In this document: in pieces, positions 54,951 through 63,153 of the stretch | How positions within the stretch are numbered: position 1 is the stretch's first letter | How the letters are laid out: each line of letters starts with the position of its first letter | Source of the DNA: an uncultured bacterium | GTDB taxonomy: Bacteria; Bacteroidota; Bacteroidia; Bacteroidales; Bacteroidaceae | Reading direction: 5' to 3' | NCBI GenBank assembly: GCA_905215555.1 | Contig: CAJMQU010000015.1 | Location: 1 to 64,000, forward strand | Length of the DNA stretch: 64,000 bases | Made by a program: the position numbers and the translations under genes | Notes under the pieces: model-generated | What the model was told of the DNA's origin: nothing | The model's input: only the letters and a program-made list of their open reading frames with translations | Databases searched by the model: none

Positions 54951-55820
54951 TTACCCGATTATATACCCTTCTTGCTCATACCCCTTCCCATATCTATGGA
55001 TCATCTCCACAAGAGGCAACAAGCGTTCATCCATAATATCCATAAATTTATACCGGGCATACTGCACATCATAAAGCTTACGATTACCATTCTTCAGCCG
55101 TTCCTCTACATCTGCCGGGATAAAAAACTCAGAACGTTCTCTCAAAAAAGCGTAAAACTCTCTCTGAAAGATTTCAATCCCCGCCAGGTCAAAGTCACCA
55201 AAATGAATATAACGATTAGGAATCATCTGCAACCAAGTGCGCAAGTCTGTTGATTGAGGGTAACGGGACACAAAAAGAACTTTCAAGTCATCAAATAAGT
55301 ATTGCTGCCCACGAATCCGCTGGAAATTCTCTCCATTTTCCATTCCTACCACAACCACATCATCGGGAATTCGAAAGTGCTCATAATCTTCTATAAAAAT
55401 AGAAGTACCCTGCACAGGCTCAATCACCAACGGCTCTTCACGCAAAGTTGCCTCTATCGGACTATAACTATTTACGAGAACCCCTTTAAACCCACGGGTT
55501 TTCCGAACTTTAGAATTGCCTGCCATAGCCACCTGCTCCGCACGCGACACCGCTTCCTGACGAGACATCATCTCAATCCACTCCTCCAAACTCCCGTTTA
55601 TGGAATAGCGTTGGGCCAGAAAAGTGCGACATCCTTCCACATCACATATCCGATAACTGCCACGCCTCCCATAAGAACTTTGCACCAAAACACCTTCTTC
55701 CAACAGTTCTTCTGCCAGTGATGCAGGGAACGAAGAATACCCCACTGATTCACCGTTCAACATCCGCGCAACTTTACGTGCTGCAGCCACGGTCATAACA
55801 TATTCTTTTCCATTTCTCAT
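54951..55820 (-). CDS. jetD: Wadjet JetD-like TOPRIM nuclease
   Basis: A 289-residue protein. The N-terminal half looks like a winged-helix domain (LAEELLEEGVLVQSSYGRRGSYRI). The C-terminal half is a TOPRIM-like domain with VVGMENGENF (catalytic Glu) near residue 160 and HFGDFDLAGIEIF near 213. JetD is the plasmid-cutting subunit of Wadjet, which restricts circular DNA such as plasmids. The start overlaps the jetC stop (ATGA), which supports the assignment. Confidence 0.85.
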   Translation of the reverse strand: MRNGKEYVMTVAAARKVARMLNGESVGYSSFPASLAEELLEEGVLVQSSYGRRGSYRICDVEGCRTFLAQRYSINGSLEEWIEMMSRQEAVSRAEQVAMAGNSKVRKTRGFKGVLVNSYSPIEATLREEPLVIEPVQGTSIFIEDYEHFRIPDDVVVVGMENGENFQRIRGQQYLFDDLKVLFVSRYPQSTDLRTWLQMIPNRYIHFGDFDLAGIEIFQREFYAFLRERSEFFIPADVEERLKNGNRKLYDVQYARYKFMDIMDERLLPLVEMIHRYGKGYEQEGYIIG

Positions 55821-58800
55821 GCTTTACTATATTTTAGCAAAGGCACCACCTGCGTATTAGAATGCCCATCTTTATTCAATAAATAAGTATATTTATAATC
55901 CTCTACATTATATGTAGTAGGCGAACTGTTCACCAACAGGATATTCCGGCAATTGGCAAAGTCCAGAATTCCCTTCACGTTGTTGGGATGCAATTTACCT
56001 ATCTCATCCATCATGCAATGTATCTTGAAGTCACCGAATTTGCGGGACGCCTTTTCTTTGAACACATTGATAAGCATAATATTTACCATAGCTTTCACCA
56101 GAATATCCGTTCCATCAGAACCCACGTTGGCAATCTTTTCCACCCATCCCGTATCATTATCATTCTCCTTAACCCGAAACTCCAATTTAAAAGTATCCGA
56201 CAAAGCCAATTGTTTTCTGCCCGGATCGTCTAATAAATGTTTCATGAACGACAACAGATAACGTACCGCTGTCGCATTGACGTCTTCACGGGAAGCCTGC
56301 GAAAATAAATCCGCTTCTCCCATATTATGTTGGTTCTCATCACTGAATTTCTTTATCTCCAGTAACAACTGCATCAGTTTGTCACTGCTCGGCAAGGGAC
56401 GGAGGGATATTTCCTTTATCACTCCGGCAAAGTTCCGTTCTATAAAATCATCGTTGATATCACCAATGGTTTTACGAATCTCACTCTCATTTCGGGTCAA
56501 GTCTCCCACCTCCTTCGATATACGCCGGATAATATCAGTGTATCGTCCACTGATATGCTTCTGATAATCAGAAATTTTATCATTATCTACAAACTCGCAT
56601 AAGTTCGAAGCAAAGTCATAGTAATCCTGTTCGCCAATCAGTTCAGTACGGAAATGAAATGTATTCTTCGCAGAAAAATAACCTTTGAATTGCATCACGG
56701 CTTTCTTGAAATCTTCCGTCTTTCTGATAAAAGAGACTATGAGCGACTTAAGTTCCTTCACAAGAGTATCACAGTTTTTCCTGGTAGGCTTCTCTCCCAC
56801 TTCCATCGCTCCGGCCGGACAAAAAGTTTCGTCATTCAAAAAGGCATCTGCTTCCGCTAATCCGCATTCTAATATATGCAATTCCTGCTTTAGCTTTTCC
56901 AGCGCACTATTTATTTCTTTCAGCCCGTTTTGTTGTTTCTCCCGTCGCAGTGCAAACCGCTCGTCCAAAGCCGAAAGTTTGGCCTCATATTCTTTCTTCC
57001 GGCTACGCATGGCAGGTTCTTTATCAAAGAGTTCTTGCTTATCCTTTTCATAATAAGCCACCTGATTGCGATGCTCGCTGATATACCTCAATTCTTCCCT
57101 GATCTCTGCCAACCTCTCATCATATTTACGAATGGTTGCCACATCAGCTCCCTTGCCATTCAGTTCAGCATCCTGTGCCTGCCGGAGTTCTCTCTTCTGC
57201 TCTTCAATCAATTGCTTATGACGATCAATCTCCTGCCGGACTTCGTCAACATAACGGTCCAATTCAAGCTGAAGCTCTGTCTTAGCATCTTTATAGTTCT
57301 TCTGACAAGCCTTCAACTGTTTCTCACGCTCAGACAGATATTTCTTCTTCTCTTCATCCGCCAGATAGAACCGATGAGCAATCTCATTCAGACCAGCCTG
57401 AAATTTTTCCATCTGTACTCTTTTCCACTCTTCTTCTTTCGTTTTCCAAGTGGCATGATCCGCTTGCAGATTCTTTAGCTTATAAGGAATTTGCCCCCGC
57501 TCAGCTTCCATCAGATGTTGTTGCTCGGCCATTTCCCTGATTTGTTTGGAGTACTTCTTCTCCAGGAGACTTATATTTTCATTCAATTCCTCGGCCAATC
57601 GTGTCAGTCGGTTGCAATGTTCTTGATAAACGATCTGCTTCTCTGCCCGTTCCTGTTTCATCTCTTCGGGAGTACGGATGCTTCGATCAATGGCCGACAA
57701 GTTCAATGAGACACCGAATAAAGTCCCGGCATCATCCGTCAAACGGGGATTCAATTCATGATTGTACAACACCGACTCTTCATCCGCCACCTTGCCTATC
57801 GTTTCTTGCCAACCGGGATTATACTGTTCCAGCCAATCGCAAAAAGAACCTTTCCGCTTCTCTATCAATGCATCCAATGCCTGCAACTGTTCTTCAACAT
57901 CCGCCTTTTCCCTACGCACTGCATCCATGCTTCTCTGAGCCGCCATCTCCAACTCTTTGCGTTTTAGCTCACATTCATTCCTCCGTTGACCGATGTCCAT
58001 TTGCTGCCGGCGTATCTGCAATTCCAGTTCCTTATCCCTTCTGCGCAATTCATCAATGCCAGCTTCACAATCAGAAATTTCTTTCTTATAGTGTTCTTCA
58101 TGAAGCGTTTTCTGCTGCTTCAATTTCATCTGCATCTCCTCGCCACGCAGCTGTGCCAATCGTTGCTCCACCATTTGCAGCTTTTCCTCAGACGCCGCCC
58201 GCACTTTATCCTCTTCAGCGCGAGACTGTGCCATAGCTTTCTCCTGACGTTCGGCAACAGATGATCTTTTTTCGAGAATCTGAGTCTGCTTATTATTTTC
58301 GAACAAACTCAAATCGGCATCCAGATTCTTAAATAACGAACTGTATTTGGATAGCACATCCTGATAGGCCCGTGTCAGTTCTTCCTTCATGGTCGAGATA
58401 CGTGCCAATTCTCCGTTTTGTAATCCCTCCTGTGCCACCCGCTTTATGATTTCCTCTATGTTGATTTGCTCATAATGGAGTCGTTTTTCATGCACCTGCT
58501 TCAACAACGTCTCAATGCCACCTTTACCACTGACCAGAGTATCTCTTTCCTTATTATATTTCTCTCTCAATTCATCAATCAGCCGGATAGACCGCTCACG
58601 CTCAACCTCCGTTTTATTTATTTTCTCTCTGATATGAGGGATTTCCTGCAACGCCCGTTTCTCTGCATAGTTCAACTCGGCACGTTCCTCATCTATCTGT
58701 TTGTGGGAATAAATCAGGTCACGATACGAATTTATCACTTTATCCGCAATCTTCCGCACGGGAATCTCACCATTCTTGTTTTTGGTAAACCAGAGCATCA

Positions 58801-59479
58801 CGTCATTATACTCCTGCTCAAACTCTTTTATCTGGCTTCGATAAAAACTCAAGTCAACAAAAACCTCTTCATCGGTCATGGAACGGATAATGGTATCTTT
58901 TATAAAATCAGCATCCAGCTTAGAGTTGAGGAAGACGTTCTGTATGGTACGCGGAATATTCTGGTACTTGGCACTTTCCACAATGGCGAATTTCCGGTAA
59001 GGAGTCATGTCCTGCTTACGGTTGTTACCGAAGATAATGTCACGATACATCTCGTAGACGGTGATTTGCGAAGTAATCTGGCGTTTTCCACCGATACGTT
59101 CGCGGATATGCCCCCACTCCGGATATACCTCATTATGTTCATTGATGAACCAACCCCTCTCAAACGAAGCATCTACAAAACGGAAAGCCACTCTCCCCTG
59201 CGATTTGGCAGCCACCACACAGTAGGCTCCATTCTCACGCATCACCTCATAGATGATGTAAGAATTGGAATATGGGAAGTAGAATGCATCAAAACTCTTC
59301 TTCTCCTTGGGGATGCCGAGCTTAAGTTTATCGGCATTGTAGAAAAACAACAAAGCGCGGAGCAATGTACTCTTCCCCACTCCCTGCGTACCAATGAAAT
59401 GTACATTGCCATCCAGTTTCACCTCTGCATAAGGAATATGGGCACTGTTCAGAAAAATAATCTTATTCAGGTATCTCAT
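55817..59479 (-). CDS. jetC: Wadjet JetC-like SMC/condensin ATPase
   Basis: About 1220 residues from the ATG at 59479 (MRYLNKIIFLNSAH), chosen over a longer ORF to 59512 because it gives the normal start of an SMC-like P-loop domain. Walker A is FIGTQGVGKSTLLRAL near residue 30. Long coiled coils (about 240-900) flank a hinge region, and the C-terminal head has VGSDGTDILVKAMVNIML (signature-like) and the Walker B segment FKIHCMMDEIGKLHP. Condensin-like JetC loops DNA and, with JetA and JetB, activates JetD on circular plasmids. It overlaps jetB by 17 bases. Confidence 0.88.
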   Translation of the reverse strand: MRYLNKIIFLNSAHIPYAEVKLDGNVHFIGTQGVGKSTLLRALLFFYNADKLKLGIPKEKKSFDAFYFPYSNSYIIYEVMRENGAYCVVAAKSQGRVAFRFVDASFERGWFINEHNEVYPEWGHIRERIGGKRQITSQITVYEMYRDIIFGNNRKQDMTPYRKFAIVESAKYQNIPRTIQNVFLNSKLDADFIKDTIIRSMTDEEVFVDLSFYRSQIKEFEQEYNDVMLWFTKNKNGEIPVRKIADKVINSYRDLIYSHKQIDEERAELNYAEKRALQEIPHIREKINKTEVERERSIRLIDELREKYNKERDTLVSGKGGIETLLKQVHEKRLHYEQINIEEIIKRVAQEGLQNGELARISTMKEELTRAYQDVLSKYSSLFKNLDADLSLFENNKQTQILEKRSSVAERQEKAMAQSRAEEDKVRAASEEKLQMVEQRLAQLRGEEMQMKLKQQKTLHEEHYKKEISDCEAGIDELRRRDKELELQIRRQQMDIGQRRNECELKRKELEMAAQRSMDAVRREKADVEEQLQALDALIEKRKGSFCDWLEQYNPGWQETIGKVADEESVLYNHELNPRLTDDAGTLFGVSLNLSAIDRSIRTPEEMKQERAEKQIVYQEHCNRLTRLAEELNENISLLEKKYSKQIREMAEQQHLMEAERGQIPYKLKNLQADHATWKTKEEEWKRVQMEKFQAGLNEIAHRFYLADEEKKKYLSEREKQLKACQKNYKDAKTELQLELDRYVDEVRQEIDRHKQLIEEQKRELRQAQDAELNGKGADVATIRKYDERLAEIREELRYISEHRNQVAYYEKDKQELFDKEPAMRSRKKEYEAKLSALDERFALRREKQQNGLKEINSALEKLKQELHILECGLAEADAFLNDETFCPAGAMEVGEKPTRKNCDTLVKELKSLIVSFIRKTEDFKKAVMQFKGYFSAKNTFHFRTELIGEQDYYDFASNLCEFVDNDKISDYQKHISGRYTDIIRRISKEVGDLTRNESEIRKTIGDINDDFIERNFAGVIKEISLRPLPSSDKLMQLLLEIKKFSDENQHNMGEADLFSQASREDVNATAVRYLLSFMKHLLDDPGRKQLALSDTFKLEFRVKENDNDTGWVEKIANVGSDGTDILVKAMVNIMLINVFKEKASRKFGDFKIHCMMDEIGKLHPNNVKGILDFANCRNILLVNSSPTTYNVEDYKYTYLLNKDGHSNTQVVPLLKYSKA

Positions 59480-60020
59480 CTTGCACCTCCTCCGATATAG
59501 TGATACAGTCAATCAATTCTTCCATATAATGGAAAGCAGTCAGCACCTTGTATGTCCCGTCCACTTCATTTTCTTTTTCTATAAATCCCATCTTTTCCAA
59601 TTCACTAATCAGTTTAGCCACTACTTCCTCATGCTTCTTTTTGTCGGAGAACAGTTTGGAAGCTTTCTCCTTCAACTCCATATCGCAACCGATCTGAATT
59701 TCAATATCAGCAGCACGAAACAGGAATCCGGGACCGAAAGCCGAATGATAGGTTTTCAAGAAACTCATATAATCAATCCATTTCAAGGCAGCCTCCAATT
59801 TGCGCTCCAAATCCACTTTCGCCTCTTTGCGCGTAAAATGATAGTAACCGTCTCCCCCTTCCAGATAAAATCCGATTCCCTGATAATATTCATAATAATC
59901 GGGTAAGTCTTCTTCAATAGCATCATAATAACGCTTCACCTGAGTGGAAATACTGTTCGAGGAAATAAACCCTCCTTTACTAAGTATATTGAAAATCTCT
60001 TCGGTATATTTCATATTCAA
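59463..60020 (-). CDS. jetB: Wadjet JetB-like MksE protein
   Basis: A 185-residue protein with winged-helix features resembling MksE/JetB (KKHEEVVAKLISELEKMGFIEKE), the dimeric accessory subunit that bridges the kleisin and the SMC head. Its start is 6 bases after the jetA stop and its end overlaps jetC, as in other Wadjet operons. Confidence 0.82.
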   Translation of the reverse strand: MNMKYTEEIFNILSKGGFISSNSISTQVKRYYDAIEEDLPDYYEYYQGIGFYLEGGDGYYHFTRKEAKVDLERKLEAALKWIDYMSFLKTYHSAFGPGFLFRAADIEIQIGCDMELKEKASKLFSDKKKHEEVVAKLISELEKMGFIEKENEVDGTYKVLTAFHYMEELIDCITISEEVQDEIPE

Positions 60021-60026
60021 AAAGTT

Positions 60027-61223
60027 TTATTTGGCGTAAATCAAAGGATATTCCACATTGCCCGAGCACTCATAGCTTTCCGTAAAATTGAGTTCATCAG
60101 CATATTGGGAAGCCAACTGACAAAAATAAATCAGTTTATCTCCACGGGATACTTCCTTGTGAAAGCGATAGTTCATCACGAAACCAAACAGATGCATCCC
60201 GGAGGCCATAAAAGCGTTGTACACTTCCCGCAAGTTTATCGCGTCAATCTGTTGCGACTGATTATCCAGATACCCTCCGGGGATAGCTTCAGCCAGATTT
60301 TTCGGACCATGCTTCCTGTTCTTTTGCTGTGCAGCCAACTTTCTGACGGCTTGAAAAGCCTCATCCGAAGTTCGCAGATAATCTATCGACAACTTTATAC
60401 GGTAGTTCGTCTGAGGTTCCATCCATAACGGATGACGTTGCGAAATAACTTGCCGGATAGTCGTATTCTCTTCCAACAGGAACTGGTCCTTCAGATACTT
60501 CAGTTTCCTTATCTTTTCAAAGATACGATTCTGATAGTCTATCAAGTTCAGGTAATGAACAATCTGCCGGTGAATTTCGAGCAGATTATGATAAGAATCG
60601 TTCAATTGCAGCTTGACGTCGCTCACTACATTCCGCATTTGCACATCCATGGCTACGCGGAAAAAGACCGGTTGCTGGTTATCAATCAGTTCCTCACTTT
60701 TAGTTATCAGCAAAGAGATGTTCTTAAGCTTTTCGCTTAGTCTCATCAACTTCGCCTTTTTTATTTGGTAGTTGGGTTCGTTCTTATAAGTATTATCCAT
60801 GTTCCTTTTCAGGTCCATTACATTGCGAACAGTGGTAAGGGCAATGTTTTTTAGGCAACGTTTCACTTCGCGCTGATAATTATACTTACGTTTTTCATTA
60901 TTTTCTTTCAGATAATAATCTATATTTTCATTGAGGCGGGTAAGATAGTCCTGTACAAAAGACACATTGATTTCCTCATTCACTTCCAGCACGTCTTCAA
61001 AGAACTTCAGATAGAGATCTTCCATTTCAAGAAAGTCACCCGTATCACGTATTACACCGTAGTCGATCAGATAACGGATACGCTCTTCTTTATACTCTGT
61101 CATCTCAAGCGCATAATCATAACGAAACGAAAGCGACTTTCGCTTGGCAAACATTTCTTTCAGTAGTTCTTTCTCGCGTTCAAGGCTCTTCACTAATTCT
61201 TCTATGGAACGAAAAGTACTCAT
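60027..61223 (-). CDS. jetA: Wadjet JetA-like MksF kleisin
   Basis: A 398-residue, largely helical protein (RYLIDYGVIRDTGDFLE, INVSFVQDYLTRLNENIDYYLKEN) consistent with the MksF/JetA kleisin, which joins the two SMC heads. It has no catalytic motif, as expected. It is the first gene of the minus-strand operon jetA-jetB-jetC-jetD-SWIM. Which Wadjet subtype it belongs to cannot be decided by eye. Confidence 0.82.
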   Translation of the reverse strand: MSTFRSIEELVKSLEREKELLKEMFAKRKSLSFRYDYALEMTEYKEERIRYLIDYGVIRDTGDFLEMEDLYLKFFEDVLEVNEEINVSFVQDYLTRLNENIDYYLKENNEKRKYNYQREVKRCLKNIALTTVRNVMDLKRNMDNTYKNEPNYQIKKAKLMRLSEKLKNISLLITKSEELIDNQQPVFFRVAMDVQMRNVVSDVKLQLNDSYHNLLEIHRQIVHYLNLIDYQNRIFEKIRKLKYLKDQFLLEENTTIRQVISQRHPLWMEPQTNYRIKLSIDYLRTSDEAFQAVRKLAAQQKNRKHGPKNLAEAIPGGYLDNQSQQIDAINLREVYNAFMASGMHLFGFVMNYRFHKEVSRGDKLIYFCQLASQYADELNFTESYECSGNVEYPLIYAK

Positions 61224-61235
61224 AGTCCTTACATT

Positions 61236-61275
61236 TTATTTCCCGTAAAAATAGATTATTTCCCGTAAAAATAGA
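61236..61275. repeat. Perfect tandem duplication in the jetA leader
   Basis: TTATTTCCCGTAAAAATAGA is repeated exactly twice without a gap. On the minus strand each copy contains TATTTTTA, a near -7 box; the first is 20 bases after a TTG (near 61295), so the duplication may have doubled part of the Wadjet promoter. Confidence 0.7.
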
Positions 61276-61448
61276 CTATATCCTTCAATCCCACAATATT
61301 CTAAAGAACTTTTGTTCAATAAACTCACCTTTCCGGTCATCTGGTTATTACAAGTTGTGCTGATTGTATTGATATTACAGAACACTTGTCTGATTGTCAA
61401 AAGCGGATTTTCCTCGTAAACATATGATTATTAATTAAATATATTTAT

Positions 61449-61487
61449 TATCTTTGTAGTGAGTAAAAATACTCAGCGCACTGAGTA
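61449..61487 (+). promoter_or_regulatory. -7 box and palindromes before the DUF4143 ATPase
   Basis: TATCTTTG at 61449-61456 is followed by GAGTAAAAATACTC (61461-61474) and TACTCAGCGCACTGAGTA (61470-61487), two overlapping palindromes. The start codon is at 61500. The palindromes lie over the transcription start and could bind a repressor. Confidence 0.5.
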
Positions 61488-61499
61488 AAATGTAATTCT

Positions 61500-62207
61500 A
61501 TGTATAAAAGAGCAGAATATCAAGTAATTATGAATCGGCTTAAAGAACAGCGAAAGTTCATTCAAGTCGTAATGGGTGCTCGTCAGATAGGCAAATCAAC
61601 GGTTGTCAAGCAGGTGCTAAAAGACTTGGATGCACCCTATCAGCTATTTTCTGCCGATAATGTTCCAACCATAAACAGTACTTGGATTTCCGATTGTTGG
61701 GCTGCCATCCGTAGCTTGAAGAAGAGTAAAGGTTGGGAGAACGTCATTCTTGTTATTGATGAGATACAAAAGATTACCAATTGGAGCGAAGTTGTTCAGA
61801 AGTTCAGCATTGACATGGCAAGACGCAGAGCCAGCATTCCTAAGTTGCAGATTTACAACAATGCATTAAAAATGGTGTACAGTCCCTTTACCTTTGAACA
61901 GGCAATACTCGACCGCAAGTCATGGGGACGTATCTTTGAATCAGGCATCGGGGCTTATCTTGTCAGTCAAGCGTTCGTTCATCGCTTTGAGATATTCTAT
62001 TGGCGTGAACGAGATGATGAGGTTGACTTTATCCTTCGTAAAAAAGGTTCGATAGTTGCCATTGAGGTAAAGAGTAATGCCGAAAAGCGAACGGAGGGAC
62101 TAGACAAGTTTCGCCAACTTTTCAAACCACAAGCTGCATTTATAGTTGGGGATAGCGGAATTAGTGCCGAGGATTTTCTCTCGATGGATATACGGAAGTT
62201 ATTCTAA
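61500..62207 (+). pseudogene. DUF4143 ATPase with internal deletion
   Basis: A 235-residue open frame, against roughly 390 in the family. The N-terminal P-loop (GARQIGKST, residues 26-34) and Walker B (VILVIDEIQ) are intact. At residue 101 the chain jumps from NWSEVVQ to FSIDMARRRAS, which in relatives lies about 140 residues later, so the rest of the ATPase core and the linker are missing. The C-terminal nuclease-like part (RDDEVDFILRKKGSIVAIEVKS) is kept in frame. It may still be translated but should not work as an ATPase. Confidence 0.75.
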
Positions 62208-62238
62208 TGCACACATACATACTAAATAGGATTTTGAT

Positions 62239-62585
62239 ATGAAGAAACTGATTAGCATGCATTTTATAGGAATATTGGCATTAACCATATTGTGTAGCGG
62301 ATGTAGCACCAACCGCATGGCGGCGGGTGACCCGGGCGCCGTGTTGGCTGGAGCCGCCATCGGAGGCAATGTAGGAAGCGCCATCGGCGGACTAATAGGC
62401 GAGAACAACCGAGGATGGAGAGGAGGATAGAACAAATCGCTCCCCACGAAGGCGTGAAATACACCGCCAACATCAGCGCCGGAGAACGGATAAAGACGGG
62501 AGAAGTCATCTTCCGCATTGCCGTAGCCGACGAAAACGGAGAGGAATATGACTGGCAAGAGTTTTCATTGCCCACCCAACGATGA
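62239..62585 (+). pseudogene. Broken glycine-zipper lipoprotein gene
   Basis: The first frame (62239-62430) encodes a lipoprotein start (LCSGCSTNRMA) and a glycine zipper (AGAAIGGNVGSAIGGLIGE), then stops. The C-terminal part of the usual protein (GVKYTANISAGERIKTGEVIFRI) is encoded in another frame at 62414-62585. In relatives a second zipper and a middle domain lie between, so a deletion joined the two out of frame. Two free ORFs remain; the first might still be made as a short lipoprotein. Confidence 0.6.
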
Positions 62586-62612
62586 ACAATCTCTAATTAA
62601 AACAATAAAATC

Positions 62613-62792
62613 ATGGCCGACAATTATTTAGAAAAGCAATACGAAGCATACGAAGCAAGAAAAGCCGCTTGGGAAAAAGAACGCAAATACAGGAAGAAAA
62701 CCTTCCCCGCCAAGCGTCCGAAAACAGAGGAAAAAACAAAAGGGAGTGAAAACACACCCCCTATCACGTCCCATCCGGAAAGTACTATTTAA
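62613..62792 (+). CDS. Small charged protein
   Basis: A 59-residue intact ORF (MADNYLEKQYEAYEARKAAW) with a highly charged Lys/Glu-rich core and a threonine/proline-rich tail. It resembles short Bacteroides proteins of unknown function with the same N-terminus. It is too short for the usual ORF cut-off. It sits 27 bases after the broken lipoprotein gene. Confidence 0.6.
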   Translation: MADNYLEKQYEAYEARKAAWEKERKYRKKTFPAKRPKTEEKTKGSENTPPITSHPESTI

Positions 62793-63123
62793 ATCCCGGA
62801 GGCGGCAAATGCATTCCCGCCATTGTCAATCCATTTTCCTTGGCATACCGGAGGAAGTGCTTACGCGACTTCACCGCCGCATCCTTATCCATATCGTACA
62901 GCGGCACAAATGTCGGGATGTTCCAATTGAAGGGCGGCTCCATGAATCAAATCAGCTATCGCCAATAGCTTGCCTGGGACACCGTATGGCCGGGAGTGTG
63001 CCCTTCCGCATTGATGGTAACCACATTCCCCGGCAAGGTTTCACCAAATTCAAACAGGTACAAACGGTCCTTATAAGCATTCATGGCCTTCACCACTTGC
63101 GCATTCCTAGTTTTATTCTTCAT
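62785..63123 (-). pseudogene. Frameshifted MBL-fold hydrolase remnant
   Basis: Minus-strand coding shows the C-terminal half of a metallo-beta-lactamase-fold hydrolase. LPGNVVTINAEGHTPGHTV is followed, in a second frame, by GKLLAIADLIHGAALQLEHPDI and, in a third, by LYDMDKDAAVKSRKHFLRYA and AGMHLPPPGFK-stop. At least two frameshifts and the loss of the N-terminal half show it is inactive. Confidence 0.75.
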
Positions 63124-63153
63124 TGGCCTACTAATTTAAAGCAGATACAACTT

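Noticed and set aside
58466..59500. Plus-strand ORF of 344 codons
   Set aside because: Antisense to jetC, whose SMC-like P-loop and coiled coils are clear.
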